A stretch of DNA of 64,000 bases from Caulobacter sp. S45 (GTDB taxonomy: Bacteria; Pseudomonadota; Alphaproteobacteria; Caulobacterales; Caulobacteraceae). The number at the start of each line of letters is the position of its first letter. Within the stretch, counting starts at the first letter, position 1. The DNA is taken from assembly GCF_009765965.1 (NCBI RefSeq), contig NZ_LMUL01000014.1, positions 2,379,024-2,443,023 of the forward strand, read 5' to 3'. Below, one piece after another: positions 1-9,304 of the stretch. The translations under genes were made by a program, and so were the position numbers. Below the pieces are notes generated by a model. The model was not told the DNA's origin. It did not search any database and saw only the letters and a list, made by a program, of their open reading frames with translations.

Positions 1-213
1 GTTGATCTTCAGCCACTTGCCGTCGGCGTCGTCCTCGGTGTCCGGCTTGATGGCGTCCACCGGGCATTCCGGCTCGCACACGCCGCAGTCGATGCACTCG
101 TCCGGATTGATGGCGAGGAAGTTCTCGCCTTCGTAGAAGCAGTCCACCGGACACACTTCCACGCAGTCCATGAACTTGCACTTCACGCAGGCGTCGGTGA
201 CGATATAGGTCAT
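1..213 (-). CDS. fdxA: 7Fe ferredoxin FdxA (3' end cut by window)
   Basis: Small electron carrier with one [3Fe-4S] and one [4Fe-4S] cluster. The reading from ATG at 213 gives 71 residues beginning [20 protein letters not shown]. Cysteines fall at 9, 12, 17, 21, 25, 40, 43, 46 and 50. This matches the Azotobacter-type 7Fe pattern shifted by one: C9, C17 and C50 for the 3Fe cluster, and C21, C40, C43 and C46 for the 4Fe cluster. The stop codon lies outside the window; the family is about 110 residues long, so roughly 40 are missing. The electron partner cannot be inferred from what is visible. Confidence 0.95.
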   Translation of the reverse strand, partial: MTYIVTDACVKCKFMDCVEVCPVDCFYEGENFLAINPDECIDCGVCEPECPVDAIKPDTEDDADGKWLKIN

Positions 214-429
214 TAGGTCTCTGGCGGATAAGCGACGGCCGTTCGGGCGCGGACATCCCAGGCGCGGCGCCCGATGTCAATGCCGCGCGTCGGCGCCGAC
301 CGCACTCAGCGCGCAGGTGCGCCGCCAATGCGCGCCTTCCGTCCGGACCCGGCGTTCAGCATCGGTTCAGGCGGGATGGGCGTTGTTGCTGCGGCTATGC
401 GATCCGCCACACGACAAGGAGCCGGCTCT

Positions 430-657
430 ATGCGGAAACTCACCATCCTTGCGCTCGCGACCGGGCTGGGCCTGCTGACGGCCGCCTGCGAGACCTACTA
501 TCCGCCGCCGCCGCCCCGGCCGATCCCCCCCGCGGTGGCGCGCGAGAACCATGTGCGGTGGTGTTATAACAACCACGGTGGCTACAATCCGCGCACCAAC
601 GTCTACATCGCCGGAGACGGCTCGCCCCACTACTGCATCGCGCCCTGGGAGCGGTGA
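430..657 (+). CDS. Small BA14K-like lipoprotein
   Basis: A 75-residue exported protein. It has a basic N-terminus, a hydrophobic stretch (residues 4-19) and a lipobox-like end (LLTAAC, Cys20), then a proline run and a C-terminal half of the form RWCYNNHGGYNPRTNVYIA with paired cysteines. That half resembles the BA14K-like family of alphaproteobacterial surface proteins. The ATG at 430 is chosen because AAGGAG lies at 416-421, eight bases upstream; longer readings from 274 lack a ribosome site and would bury the signal peptide. Function unknown; BA14K relatives have been described as immunoreactive or lectin-like, which is not evidence for this copy. Convergent with topA. Confidence 0.7.
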   Translation: MRKLTILALATGLGLLTAACETYYPPPPPRPIPPAVARENHVRWCYNNHGGYNPRTNVYIAGDGSPHYCIAPWER

Positions 658-686
658 TTCGGGGCCTCTCGCCCAACCCTATTCCC

Positions 687-781
687 GTCATCCCGGCCGT
701 AGCGTAGCGGAGAGCCGGGACCCAGGCGCGTTTGCACCGCCCTGGGTCCCGGATAAGCGCTCACGCACTTTCCGGGATGAC
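687..781. repeat. Palindromic intergenic element (GTCATCCCGG type)
   Basis: An inverted repeat between two convergent genes. The outer arms are GTCATCCCGG (687-696) and CCGGGATGAC (772-781); inner arms include GCCGGGACCCAGG and CCTGGGTCCCGG. Such elements are widely dispersed in alphaproteobacterial genomes. Placed downstream of both flanking genes, it may also act as a bidirectional transcription end, but it has no T-run. Confidence 0.8.
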
Positions 782-795
782 AGGTGGGGTGGGGC

Positions 796-3426
796 CTAGC
801 CCTTGGCCACTTTTGCGGCGGCCTTGGCCTTTGGCGCAGCTTTCGGCTTTGCGGCGGGCTTGGCCTTCGCACTTGCGGGCTTTGCTTTCGCAGCCGCCGG
901 CGCCTTGGCGCGGGCGGTCTTGCCCTTGGCCGGTGCCTTGCCGGCGCGGTCGGCCAGCAGCTTGACCGCCTCTTCCAGGGTGACCGCCGCCGGATCGGCG
1001 CCCTTTGGCACGTTGGCGTTGAGCTTGCCCATGTTGACATAGGGGCCGTAGCGCCCGCTCAGCACGCGGATCTGTTCGCCCGAGGTCGGGTGGGCGCCGA
1101 GCTCCTTCAGCGCGGCGGGCGCCGCGCGTCCGCCCCGGCCGCCGCCAGCGCGCTTCTCGGCCAGCAGAGCGACGGCGCGATTCTCGCCGACCTCGAACAC
1201 TTCGTCGATACCGTCCAGGCTGGCGTAGGTCCCCTTGTGCTGGACATAGGGTCCGTAGCGCCCGAGCCCGGCCAGGATCGGCTCGCCGTCCTCGGGATGC
1301 ATCGCCACCTCGCGCGGCAGGCTGAGCAGGCGCAGGGCCTTTTCCAGGTCGATCGATTCCGGCGACCAGCCCTTGGGCAGGCTGGAGCGCTTGGGCTTGG
1401 CCTTCTTGTCCTCGGGATCGACGGTCAGCTCAACATAGGGGCCGAAGCGGCCGATCTTCAGCCAGACCGGCTGGCCGCTGACCGGATCGGTTCCCAGCTC
1501 GCGGTCGCCGCCCTGGGCGTCGTCGCCCTCCGTCGCGCCGAGCTGGCGGGTGTAGCGGCACTCCGGGTAGTTGGAGCAGCCGATGAAGGCGCCGAACTTG
1601 CTGGCCTTCAGGCTCAGCTTGCCGGTGTGGCAGGTCGGGCAGACGCGCGGGTCGCCGCCGTCGTCGCGCTCGGGGAAGATGGCCGGGCCGAGCGCCTCGT
1701 TGAGCGCGTCCAGCACCTGGGACACCCGCAGGTCCCCGACCGAGGCGATGGCGGCGCGGAAGTCCTCCCAGAACTCGCGCAGCAGGACCTTGTATTCCAG
1801 TTCGCCGGCGGAGACCTTGTCGAGCTTCTCCTCCAGGTCGGCGGTGAAGTCGAATTCCACGTAGCGCAGGAAGAACTGCTTGAGGAAGGCGCTGAGCAGG
1901 CGGCCCTTGTCCTCGGGATGGAAGCGGTTCTTGTCCATCCGCACGTATTCGCGGTCGCGCAGCACGCCCAGGATCGAGGCGTAGGTCGACGGACGCCCGA
2001 TCCCCAGCTCTTCCAGCTTCTTGACCAGCGAGGCTTCCGAATAGCGCGGCGGCGGTTCGGTGAAGTGCTGGTCGGCGCGGGCCTCGATCACCTTGGCGGC
2101 AGCGCCTTGCGCGATGGCGGGCAGGCGGCGGCTGTCCTCGTCGTCGGCGTCGTCACGGCCCTCCTCGTAGACGGCCAGATAGCCGTCGAACTGGATCACC
2201 TGGCCCACGGCGCGCAAGCCGGTCTTGCCGTCGGCCGTATCGAGATCGACGGTGGTGCGCTCGATGCGGGCGGACTCCATCTGGCTGGCGATCATCCGCT
2301 TCCAGATCAGCTCGTACAGCCGGGCCTGGTCGCCCTCGAGCCGGAGCTGGGAGGGCAGGCGGGCCAGCGAGGTCGGGCGGATCGCCTCGTGCGCCTCCTG
2401 GGCGTTCTTGGCCTTGGTCTTGTAGAGGCGCGGCTGCTCGGGGACGTAGGCGTCGCCGAAGCGGCCGGCGATGACCTGGCGGGCCTCCGCGATCGCCTCG
2501 GGCGCGGCCTGAACGCCGTCGGTCCGCATATAGGTAATGAGACCGCCGTTCTCGTCCACGCCCTCGTACAGCTTCTGCGCCGTCTGCATGGTGCGCTGGG
2601 CCGAGAAGCCGAGCTTGCGCGCCGCCTCCTGCTGCAGGGTGGAGGTGGTGAAGGGCGGGGCGGGCGAGCGGCGGGCGGGCTTCTTCTCCACCGCTGTGAC
2701 GGTGAAGGCGCCGGCGGCCACCGCCGCGCGGGCGGCGTTGGCCACATCGGTATTGGGCAGGTCGAACTTCTTCAGCGACTTGCCATCGAGCTTGACCAGG
2801 CGGGCCAGGAAGGGATCGGAGCCGGCGGAGACGTCGGCCTCCACGCTCCAGTATTCCTGGGTCTTGAAGGCTTCTATCTCTTGCTCGCGGTCCACCACCA
2901 GGCGCAGGGCCACCGACTGCACCCGTCCGGCCGAGCGGGCGCCGGGCAGCTTGCGCCACAGCACCGGCGACAGGGTGAAGCCCACCAGGTAGTCCAGGGC
3001 GCGGCGGCCCAGGTAGGCGTTGACCAGCTCCATGTCGATCTGGCGCGGGTTCTTCATCGCCTCGGTGACGGCGGACTTGGTGATGGCGTTGAACACCACC
3101 CGCTGCACCTCGGCCGTCTTGATGGCCTTCTTCTTCTGCAGCACCTCGAGCACGTGCCACGAGATGGCCTCGCCCTCGCGGTCGGGGTCGGTGGCCAGGA
3201 TCAGGCGGTCGGCGCCCTTCATGGCGTCGGCGATGTCGTTGAGCCGCTTCGCCGCCTTGGGGTCGACATCCCAGCTCATGGCGAAGTCCTCGTCCGGCCG
3301 CACCGATCCGTCCTTGGACGGCAGGTCGCGGACGTGTCCGTAGGAGGCCAGGACCACGTAGTCGGAGCCCAGGTACTTGTTGATGGTCTTGGCCTTGGCC
3401 GGGCTCTCGACGACGACGACGTTCAT
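796..3426 (-). CDS. topA: DNA topoisomerase I (type IA)
   Basis: Relaxes negatively supercoiled DNA by single-strand passage. The 876-residue protein starts MNVVVVESPAKAKTINKYLG, the canonical start of the TOPRIM domain; DPDREGEA supplies the acidic metal site. The catalytic tyrosine is Tyr299 in ITYMRTDG. The C-terminal part holds one C4 zinc ribbon (CPTC...CSNYPEC), then FGPYV/YGPYV-type topoisomerase C-terminal repeats, and ends in a long Ala/Lys/Pro tail typical of alphaproteobacterial and actinobacterial enzymes. A 29-residue upstream in-frame extension to 3513 is rejected because family homology begins exactly at this ATG. AGGAAG lies about 11 bases upstream. It is not beside dprA here, a common neighbour in other alphaproteobacteria. 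Confidence 0.97.
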   Translation of the reverse strand: MNVVVVESPAKAKTINKYLGSDYVVLASYGHVRDLPSKDGSVRPDEDFAMSWDVDPKAAKRLNDIADAMKGADRLILATDPDREGEAISWHVLEVLQKKKAIKTAEVQRVVFNAITKSAVTEAMKNPRQIDMELVNAYLGRRALDYLVGFTLSPVLWRKLPGARSAGRVQSVALRLVVDREQEIEAFKTQEYWSVEADVSAGSDPFLARLVKLDGKSLKKFDLPNTDVANAARAAVAAGAFTVTAVEKKPARRSPAPPFTTSTLQQEAARKLGFSAQRTMQTAQKLYEGVDENGGLITYMRTDGVQAAPEAIAEARQVIAGRFGDAYVPEQPRLYKTKAKNAQEAHEAIRPTSLARLPSQLRLEGDQARLYELIWKRMIASQMESARIERTTVDLDTADGKTGLRAVGQVIQFDGYLAVYEEGRDDADDEDSRRLPAIAQGAAAKVIEARADQHFTEPPPRYSEASLVKKLEELGIGRPSTYASILGVLRDREYVRMDKNRFHPEDKGRLLSAFLKQFFLRYVEFDFTADLEEKLDKVSAGELEYKVLLREFWEDFRAAIASVGDLRVSQVLDALNEALGPAIFPERDDGGDPRVCPTCHTGKLSLKASKFGAFIGCSNYPECRYTRQLGATEGDDAQGGDRELGTDPVSGQPVWLKIGRFGPYVELTVDPEDKKAKPKRSSLPKGWSPESIDLEKALRLLSLPREVAMHPEDGEPILAGLGRYGPYVQHKGTYASLDGIDEVFEVGENRAVALLAEKRAGGGRGGRAAPAALKELGAHPTSGEQIRVLSGRYGPYVNMGKLNANVPKGADPAAVTLEEAVKLLADRAGKAPAKGKTARAKAPAAAKAKPASAKAKPAAKPKAAPKAKAAAKVAKG

Positions 3427-3729
3427 ATAGCGGCTGACTTCCTGATGCGGCGCGGAAGGTGGTGGCGACAGGTAGCCTCTGTCAACTTCGTGATGAGAAT
3501 GCACGTGAAACATATTTTCGGCCGAGCCTGGTCTTTGCGGCGATCCGCAACCACCCGCAGGCGCGCCGAGCAGGCGAGGGCGGTAAGCCCAGCATTGATC
3601 CGACCGGCCTCTTTCAGGAGAGGAAAACCCTGTCCGCCAATCATTAAATCGAGGTCATGACGGGAAATTAAGCTGTATCGACCGCGCTTAGAACCTACCC
3701 CTTTTGGCGAAATAGCTGGAGAGCGGGCG
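3427..3729. other. Intergenic region between divergent topA and GIN-domain gene
   Basis: About 300 bases with no convincing gene. It must carry the promoters of two divergent genes, but no confident -35/-10 pair was found by eye. A weak ribosome site (GGAG near 3718) precedes the downstream gene. Confidence 0.5.
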
Positions 3730-4698
3730 ATGAGCATCCGGAATTTGTTTTGCGGCGTGGCGGTGATGGCTGCTTCTGCGAGCGCGACTGCCGCCTGTCA
3801 TGCCGATGAGCCGCCGCAGGTGCGTATAGAGCACGCCGCCGCCCGGCTCGTGGTGATCGCGGAGCCCCGTAACAATGTCTCTGTCACTGTTCATCACGGC
3901 GATAACCGCCTGCCCGAACTCAACGTGCGCCAGGAAGGCGGTCGCGTGGTCGTGGACGGCGGCCTGGACGCCGGCATGTTCGGGGTGTCGAACGACCGGA
4001 CCCGCTGTGTCGGCGCCTATGTCGTCACCCACATCGGGCCGATGACCCACATCCGGGACAACCGTGCGGTGTTCGTGCGTGGGGTCGGTCGGGTGGATTA
4101 TGACGACCTGCCCGTGATCACCGCCCACGTCCCGCTCAGCGCGCGCGTCGCCGCCAGCTCGGCGGTGTTCGGCGAGGTCGGCCGCACCGACAGTCTCGAC
4201 CTGTCCGCCGTCGGCTGCGGGAACTGGACGGTCGCGGACGTCCGCGGCCAGCTCTCGGTGAACAATGTGGGGTCGGGCGATATCCACGCCGAGGCGGCGG
4301 GATCGCTGCGTGGGAAGCTCGCGGGCTCCGGCGACCTACAGACGGGGGCGGTCGGCGGCGACGCCGACGTGTCGATCGCCGGCTCGGGCGATGTGACCAC
4401 CGGCGCCGTCAACGGAGCGCTGCGCGCCAAGGTGGCGGGTTCGGGCGACGTGGCGGTGGCTAGCATCGCCGGGCCGGTGGACGCTGGCATCGCCGCATCG
4501 GGCGGCATCCGTATCCACGGCGGCCACGCCCCGAATGTGAAGGCCAGGGTCGCCGGCTCCGGCGACTTCAGCTTCGACGGCGAGGCCGGTTCGCTTTCGG
4601 CCGCGGTCGTCGGTTCAGGCGATATCTATGTCGCCCACGTGTCCGGCCCGGTGAGCAAGAGCGTCATGGGCTCGGGCGACGTGCGCACGGGCCGCTGA
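3730..4698 (+). CDS. Exported GIN-domain (DUF2807) repeat protein
   Basis: A 322-residue protein with an N-terminal signal peptide (hydrophobic to about residue 22, then CHADEPPQ). The second half is built of repeats of roughly 19 residues, each ending in a turn with GSGD: seven exact GSGD motifs and one degenerate ASGG. This is the hallmark of the GIN domain (DUF2807), a right-handed beta-helix-like fold of envelope proteins sometimes labelled putative auto-transporter adhesin, head domain. No membrane helix other than the signal is visible. Probably periplasmic or outer surface; substrate or partner unknown. The serine hydrolase 35 bases downstream may be co-transcribed. Confidence 0.8.
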   Translation: MSIRNLFCGVAVMAASASATAACHADEPPQVRIEHAAARLVVIAEPRNNVSVTVHHGDNRLPELNVRQEGGRVVVDGGLDAGMFGVSNDRTRCVGAYVVTHIGPMTHIRDNRAVFVRGVGRVDYDDLPVITAHVPLSARVAASSAVFGEVGRTDSLDLSAVGCGNWTVADVRGQLSVNNVGSGDIHAEAAGSLRGKLAGSGDLQTGAVGGDADVSIAGSGDVTTGAVNGALRAKVAGSGDVAVASIAGPVDAGIAASGGIRIHGGHAPNVKARVAGSGDFSFDGEAGSLSAAVVGSGDIYVAHVSGPVSKSVMGSGDVRTGR

Positions 4699-4733
4699 GC
4701 GCTCCGTCGTCTCGGCGAGGTCAGGGGCGAGGG

Positions 4734-5822
4734 ATGCTGAAGTGGATCGCGGCGATGGGGCTTGCGGCCCTGGCCTTGGGCGCCTTGCCGGCCCTCGCCC
4801 AAAGCCCGTCCGGGGCGGCGAAGGTGATCTTGGATCGTGACATGCCCGGCCTGCTCGTCCGGGCCGCCGTCCCCAGCGTCTCGATCGCCCAGATCAAGGG
4901 CGGGCGGGTCGTGCTGACCGCCGCCTACGGCATGCAGGGCGCGGGGACGCTCGCCACCCCCGATACGCTCTACAATATAGCCTCGCTGACCAAGCCGCTC
5001 ACCGCCGAGGTGATCCTGCGCCTGGCGTCCAAAGGCGGCCTGTCGCTGGATGAGCCGATGCATCCGGTCTGGACGGACCCCGACATCGCGGGCGACGAGC
5101 GGCGCAAGCTTCTGACGTTAAGGCGCGTGCTCAGCCACCAGAGCGGCTTTCCCAATTGGCGGGACCGCAAGACGGGCTTGGCGTTCCTGCGCACGCCGGG
5201 GGAGGGGTGGGGCTATTCCGGGGAGGGTTATGTCTACGCCGCCCGCTTCATCGAGAAGAAGACGGGCGTGGCCTTCGAGGATCTGGCGAACACCTATCTG
5301 TTCGATCCGACCGGCATGAGGTCCACCGCCTACACGGACAAGCCCTGGTTCGCCGGCCGAATCGCGCCCCCCACCGACGCCGCGGGCCGGCCGCTGAAGC
5401 CGCTGATCGCGAGCCGTTACATAGCGGCGGACCTCGTCTACGCCACGGCCGGCGACTACGCAGCCTTCATGACGGGGGTGCTGAAGAACCAGGGTTTGAG
5501 CGCCGTCATCGCCAAGGAACGCGGGCGCATCCAGGTCAGCACCAAGGCCTCGGCCTGCGAAGGCGCCAGGATGGCGAGCTGTCCCCGCGACGAGGGGTTC
5601 GGCCTCGGTTGGCTGGTGCTCGATTTCGATGAGGCGAAACTGCTGATGCACACCGGCAGCGACGCCGGGATCTCCACCTTCGCCTACCTGGATCTGGCCT
5701 CGGGCGACGGGGCGGTGATTCTCACCAACAGCGAGAACGGCGCAAAGATCGTCCCGCCCATCCTCGACCGGCTGGGGGCGAGGGCGGTTTTCCAGCGCTA
5801 TCTCAAGGCCCAGGCCCAGTGA
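4734..5822 (+). CDS. Exported serine hydrolase, class C beta-lactamase fold
   Basis: A 362-residue protein with a Sec signal peptide (cleavage likely after LPALAQ, residue 23). The penicillin-binding-fold motifs are in order: S84-L-T-K87 (nucleophile and lysine), Y161-S-G163 in place of the usual YxN, and H306-T-G308 in place of KTG. The HTG box and the YSG variant favour an esterase/D-aminopeptidase-like or unknown hydrolase over a true beta-lactamase. It sits just upstream of the ribosomal S10 operon on the same strand, but a separate promoter follows it. Substrate cannot be told from sequence. Confidence 0.85.
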   Translation: MLKWIAAMGLAALALGALPALAQSPSGAAKVILDRDMPGLLVRAAVPSVSIAQIKGGRVVLTAAYGMQGAGTLATPDTLYNIASLTKPLTAEVILRLASKGGLSLDEPMHPVWTDPDIAGDERRKLLTLRRVLSHQSGFPNWRDRKTGLAFLRTPGEGWGYSGEGYVYAARFIEKKTGVAFEDLANTYLFDPTGMRSTAYTDKPWFAGRIAPPTDAAGRPLKPLIASRYIAADLVYATAGDYAAFMTGVLKNQGLSAVIAKERGRIQVSTKASACEGARMASCPRDEGFGLGWLVLDFDEAKLLMHTGSDAGISTFAYLDLASGDGAVILTNSENGAKIVPPILDRLGARAVFQRYLKAQAQ

Positions 5823-5854
5823 GTCCGCTGTGCAACGCCGGGCCCAAACTTCGC

Positions 5855-5883
5855 TTGACGTTTCGGGGCGAGATAGGCATAAA
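5855..5883 (+). promoter_or_regulatory. Putative housekeeping promoter of the S10 operon
   Basis: TTGACG (5855-5860) and CATAAA (5878-5883) are separated by exactly 17 bases, a good fit to a sigma-70-type promoter. It lies between the serine hydrolase stop and rpsJ and would give a leader of about 265 bases. Confidence 0.6.
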
Positions 5884-5984
5884 CCGCCCTCTGCTGAATT
5901 GGCCGTAGGCAATCGCCTAGACGCAGTTCGCGGAACGAATAAGACATAGCGCGCCTGTCGGGTCTCCCGCGGTGCGACTTGATC

Positions 5985-6023
5985 AGGGCCTTCGCAGCAT
6001 GCTGTGTCGGGCCCTTTCGTTTT
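5985..6023 (+). promoter_or_regulatory. Stem-loop with T-rich tail in the rpsJ leader (possible attenuator)
   Basis: AGGGCC (5985-5990) pairs with GGCCCT (6010-6015). The loop contains the palindrome CAGCATGCTG (5995-6004), and the stem is followed by TTTCGTTTT. It resembles an intrinsic terminator placed inside the untranslated leader of the S10 operon, where E. coli uses L4-controlled attenuation. Attenuation here is inference; the sequence only shows the hairpin and T-rich tail. Confidence 0.45.
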
Positions 6024-6156
6024 GCGGCTCAACGTCAACGTCCGATCAGGTGGATTGGTTTGGTGGCGTTCGAGACGTAAGTACGGCCTACTCCTTCGGG
6101 ATCGGGCCATGGTCTTTGAACTGTACGAGCGGAACGGGCGCGAGGACGGCATCGAT

Positions 6157-6465
6157 ATGGATCGTCAGAATATTCGTATTCGCCTTAAGGCGTTTGATCA
6201 CCGGGTGTTGGATCACTCCACCCGTGAGATCGTGCAGACCGCCAAGCGTACAGGCGCGACCGTGCGCGGGCCCATCCCGCTCCCGACCAAGATTGAAAAG
6301 TTCACGGTGCTGCGCTCGCCGCACATCGACAAGAAATCCCGCGAACAGTTCGAGATCCGCACCCACAAGCGCGTGCTCGACATCGTTGACCCGACCCCGC
6401 AGACCGTGGACGCGCTGATGAAGCTCGACCTGTCCGCCGGCGTCGACGTCGAAATCAAGCTGTAA
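6157..6465 (+). CDS. rpsJ: 30S ribosomal protein S10
   Basis: 102 residues, the standard S10 length, beginning [19 protein letters not shown]. Binds 16S rRNA in the 30S head and also acts in antitermination as NusE. The in-frame reading continues upstream to 6004, but that part has no homology and the ATG at 6157 has GAGGA about 10 bases upstream. First gene of the S10 operon; rpsL, rpsG, fusA and tuf, which often precede it in alphaproteobacteria, are absent here. Confidence 0.97.
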   Translation: MDRQNIRIRLKAFDHRVLDHSTREIVQTAKRTGATVRGPIPLPTKIEKFTVLRSPHIDKKSREQFEIRTHKRVLDIVDPTPQTVDALMKLDLSAGVDVEIKL

Positions 6466-6477
6466 GGAGCCGGAGCA

Positions 6478-7221
6478 ATGCGTACCGGCGTACTCGCCAA
6501 GAAACTCGGCATGACCCGCTTCTTCGATGAAGCCGGTCAGCACGTGCCGGTGACGGTGCTCTCCCTCGAGGGCTGCCAGGTCACCGCTCAGCGCACCCTC
6601 GATCGGGACGGCTACGTGGCCCTCCAGCTCGGCGCGGGCCCCAAGAAGGCCAAGAACACCAGCCAGGCCATGCGCGGCCACTTCGCCAAGGCGCTGGTCG
6701 AGCCCAAGCATCACGTCACCGAGTTTCGCGTGACCGAGGACAACCTGATCGACGTGGGCGCGGAACTGACCGCCGACCACTTCGTCCCCGGCCAAAAGGT
6801 GGACGTGCAGGGCGTGACCATCGGCAAGGGTTTCGCCGGCGGCATGAAGCGCTGGAACTTCTCCGGTCTGCGGGCGACCCACGGCGTGTCCGTGTCGCAC
6901 CGTTCGCTGGGTTCGACCGGCCAACGCCAGGACCCGGGCAAGACCTTCAAGGGCAAGAAGATGGGCGGCCAACTCGGTGTCGAGACCGTCACCACCCAGA
7001 ACCTCACCGTCTGGCGCATCGACGCCGAGCGCGGTCTGATCCTGATCAAGGGCGCGATCCCCGGTTCCGAGGGCTCGTTCGTCAAGGTCAGCGACGCGAT
7101 CAAGAAGCCGCTGCACGCCGACGCCCCCAAGCCCGGCGCCTTCCGTCTGGCCGGCGGCGAACCCGCTCCGGCGGTCGCCGAAGCCGCTCCTGAGGCGCCC
7201 TCCAACGAGGGTGCGGAATAA
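6478..7221 (+). CDS. rplC: 50S ribosomal protein L3
   Basis: 247 residues starting [20 protein letters not shown], with the L3 core ([20 protein letters not shown]) that reaches the peptidyl-transferase region. The last 20 or so residues are an Ala/Glu/Pro-rich extension ([15 protein letters not shown]) that adds to the usual bacterial length and is seen in other alphaproteobacteria. AAGGAG precedes the start. Second gene of the S10 operon. Confidence 0.97.
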   Translation: MRTGVLAKKLGMTRFFDEAGQHVPVTVLSLEGCQVTAQRTLDRDGYVALQLGAGPKKAKNTSQAMRGHFAKALVEPKHHVTEFRVTEDNLIDVGAELTADHFVPGQKVDVQGVTIGKGFAGGMKRWNFSGLRATHGVSVSHRSLGSTGQRQDPGKTFKGKKMGGQLGVETVTTQNLTVWRIDAERGLILIKGAIPGSEGSFVKVSDAIKKPLHADAPKPGAFRLAGGEPAPAVAEAAPEAPSNEGAE

Positions 7222-7223
7222 TC

Positions 7224-7874
7224 ATGAAGCTCAACGTCATCACCCTCGATAGCGGCAAGGCCGGCGAGATCGAGTTGTCGGACGCCGTGTTCGGCATCGA
7301 CGACATCCGCGCCGACATCCTGCAGCGGGTCGTCGTCTGGCAACTGGCCAAGCGTCGCTCCGGCAACCACAAGATCAAGACCCGCAACGAAGTCGCGCGT
7401 ACGGGCAAGAAGATGTACAAGCAGAAGGGCACCGGCGGCGCCCGTCACGGCTCGCGCAAGGCGGCTCAGTTCGTTGGCGGCGCCAAGGTGTTCGGCCCGG
7501 TGGTCCGCAGCCATGCGCTCGACCTGCCCAAGAAGGTCCGGGCCCTGGCCCTGCGCCACGCCCTGTCGTCCAAGGTCAAGAGCGGCTCGCTGATCGTGGT
7601 CGACCAGCTGACGCTGGACGCGCCCAAGACCGCCGCGCTGAAGGCCCAGTTCGAGAAGATCGGCCTGACCAACGCCTTGGTCATCGCGGGTCCCGAAGTG
7701 GACAACAACTTCAAGCTGGCCGCCCGCAACATCATGCACATCGACGTGCTGCCGAACGCCGGCCTCAACGTCTATGACGTGCTGCGCCGCCACACCCTGG
7801 TGCTGACCCGCTCGGCGGTGGAGGCCATCGAGGCCCGCTACAGCGTCGAGACCGAACAGAAGGAAGCCGCCTGA
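7224..7874 (+). CDS. rplD: 50S ribosomal protein L4
   Basis: 216 residues, [20 protein letters not shown], with the extended loop [20 protein letters not shown] that lines the nascent-peptide exit tunnel. In E. coli L4 is the autogenous repressor of the S10 operon, so it is the natural candidate to act on the leader hairpin upstream of rpsJ. Starts two bases after rplC ends and overlaps the rplW start. Confidence 0.97.
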   Translation: MKLNVITLDSGKAGEIELSDAVFGIDDIRADILQRVVVWQLAKRRSGNHKIKTRNEVARTGKKMYKQKGTGGARHGSRKAAQFVGGAKVFGPVVRSHALDLPKKVRALALRHALSSKVKSGSLIVVDQLTLDAPKTAALKAQFEKIGLTNALVIAGPEVDNNFKLAARNIMHIDVLPNAGLNVYDVLRRHTLVLTRSAVEAIEARYSVETEQKEAA

Positions 7875-8170
7875 TGGCCGCGACCGCACGCCATTACGAC
7901 GTCATCGTCGCGCCGCACATCACCGAAAAGGCGACTGTGCTCTCGGAGCAGAACAAGGTCGTGTTCAAGGTGGCCCATGACGCCACCAAGGACGAGATCG
8001 CCGCTGCGGTCGAAGAGCTGTTCAAGGTCAATGTGCTCAAGGTCAACACCATTGTGACCAAGGGCAAGAGCAAGCGCTTCCGGGGTATCCTCGGCAAGCG
8101 TTCCGACGTGAAGAAGGCGATCGTGACGCTGGCCGAAGGCCAGTCCATCGACGTCACGACCGGTCTGTAG
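7874..8170 (+). CDS. rplW: 50S ribosomal protein L23
   Basis: 98 residues, [20 protein letters not shown], the L23 N-terminal signature. It sits at the tunnel exit and docks trigger factor and SRP. The ATG at 7874 shares its A with the TGA stop of rplD (TGATG), indicating coupled translation. Confidence 0.97.
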   Translation: MAATARHYDVIVAPHITEKATVLSEQNKVVFKVAHDATKDEIAAAVEELFKVNVLKVNTIVTKGKSKRFRGILGKRSDVKKAIVTLAEGQSIDVTTGL

Positions 8171-8183
8171 GGGCGAATAGACT

Positions 8184-9020
8184 ATGGCGCTCAAACATTA
8201 TAATCCGACCTCGCCGGGTCAACGCGGCCTCGTGCTGGTCGACCGGCGCGAGCTGCACAAGGGCAAGCCCGAGAAGTCGCTGATCGAAGGCCTGACGAAG
8301 TCGGGCGGTCGTGGCGGCGGCGGACGCATCGCGGTGCGTTTCCGCGGCGGCGGAGCCAAGCGGCTGTACCGTGTCGTCGACTTCAAGCGGCGCAAGTGGA
8401 ACGTGCCGGCCTCCGTCGAGCGGCTGGAATACGACCCCAACCGTTCGGCCTTCATCGCCCTGGTGAAGTACGCCGATGGCGAGCTGGCCTACATCATCGC
8501 GCCGCAGCGCCTGAAGGCGGGCGACGAGATCATCGCCGGCGAGCGGGTCGATGTGAAGCCGGGCAACGCCATGCCGCTCCGTGGCATGCCGATCGGCACC
8601 ATCATCCACAATGTCGAGCTGAAGCCCGAGAAGGGCGCGCAGATGGCGCGCTCGGCCGGGGCCTACGCCCAGCTGGTCGGCCGAGACGCCGGCTACGCCC
8701 AGATCCGCCTCGGTTCGGGCGAGCTGCGCATGGTGCTCGACAGCTGCATGGCCACGGTGGGCGCGGTGTCCAACCCCGACCACATGAACCAGACCCTCGG
8801 CAAGGCCGGTCGGGTTCGTCACATGGGTCGTCGTCCGCACGTTCGCGGCGTGGCCATGAACCCGGTCGATCACCCCCACGGTGGTGGTGAAGGCAAGACC
8901 TCGGGCGGTCGTCACCCCGTGACGCCGTGGGGCAAGCCCACCAAGGGTCACAAGACCCGCAGCAACAAGACCACGGACAAGTTCATTATCCGTTCGCGCC
9001 ACGTCAGGAAGGCTCGTTAA
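8184..9020 (+). CDS. rplB: 50S ribosomal protein L2
   Basis: 278 residues, [20 protein letters not shown], with the conserved C-terminal [19 protein letters not shown] motif, whose histidine region lies near the peptidyl-transferase centre. Normal length. Fifth gene of the S10 operon. Confidence 0.97.
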   Translation: MALKHYNPTSPGQRGLVLVDRRELHKGKPEKSLIEGLTKSGGRGGGGRIAVRFRGGGAKRLYRVVDFKRRKWNVPASVERLEYDPNRSAFIALVKYADGELAYIIAPQRLKAGDEIIAGERVDVKPGNAMPLRGMPIGTIIHNVELKPEKGAQMARSAGAYAQLVGRDAGYAQIRLGSGELRMVLDSCMATVGAVSNPDHMNQTLGKAGRVRHMGRRPHVRGVAMNPVDHPHGGGEGKTSGGRHPVTPWGKPTKGHKTRSNKTTDKFIIRSRHVRKAR

Positions 9021-9023
9021 CCC

Positions 9024-9302
9024 ATGACCCGCTCCATCTGGAAAGGGCCCTTCGTCGACGGCTACCTGCTGGCGAAGGCGGACAAGGCCCAGGACTCGGG
9101 CCGCAAGGACGTGATCAAGACCTGGTCGCGCCGCTCCACCATCATGCCGCAATTCGTCGGCCTGACCTTCGGTGTCTACAACGGCATGAAGCACGTGCCG
9201 GTGATGGTCTCCGAGGACATGGTTGGCCACAAGCTCGGCGAGTTCGCGCCCACCCGCACCTTCTACGGCCACGCGGCCGACAAGAAGGCCAAGAGGAAGT
9301 AG
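9024..9302 (+). CDS. rpsS: 30S ribosomal protein S19
   Basis: 92 residues, [20 protein letters not shown], with the [19 protein letters not shown] core of S19 that forms the intersubunit head bridge with S13. It begins three bases after rplB and ends two bases before the rplV ATG. Confidence 0.97.
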   Translation: MTRSIWKGPFVDGYLLAKADKAQDSGRKDVIKTWSRRSTIMPQFVGLTFGVYNGMKHVPVMVSEDMVGHKLGEFAPTRTFYGHAADKKAKRK

Positions 9303-9304
9303 CG

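Noticed and set aside
784..3660. A 958-codon open frame on the plus strand opposite topA
   Set aside because: It is an artefact of high GC on the antisense strand of a well-supported gene; the translation is Leu/Gly/Ala-rich without family signatures.
3423..3737. Minus-strand frame of 104 codons upstream of topA
   Set aside because: Overlaps the topA start and shows no family features; treated as intergenic.
4260..4695. Repetitive DNA considered as a CRISPR array
   Set aside because: The repeats are coding, in frame and imperfect; no spacers of constant length and no cas genes.
6004..6156. N-terminal extension of rpsJ
   Set aside because: S10 has a fixed length near 102 residues and its homology begins at 6157; the extension reads through the leader.
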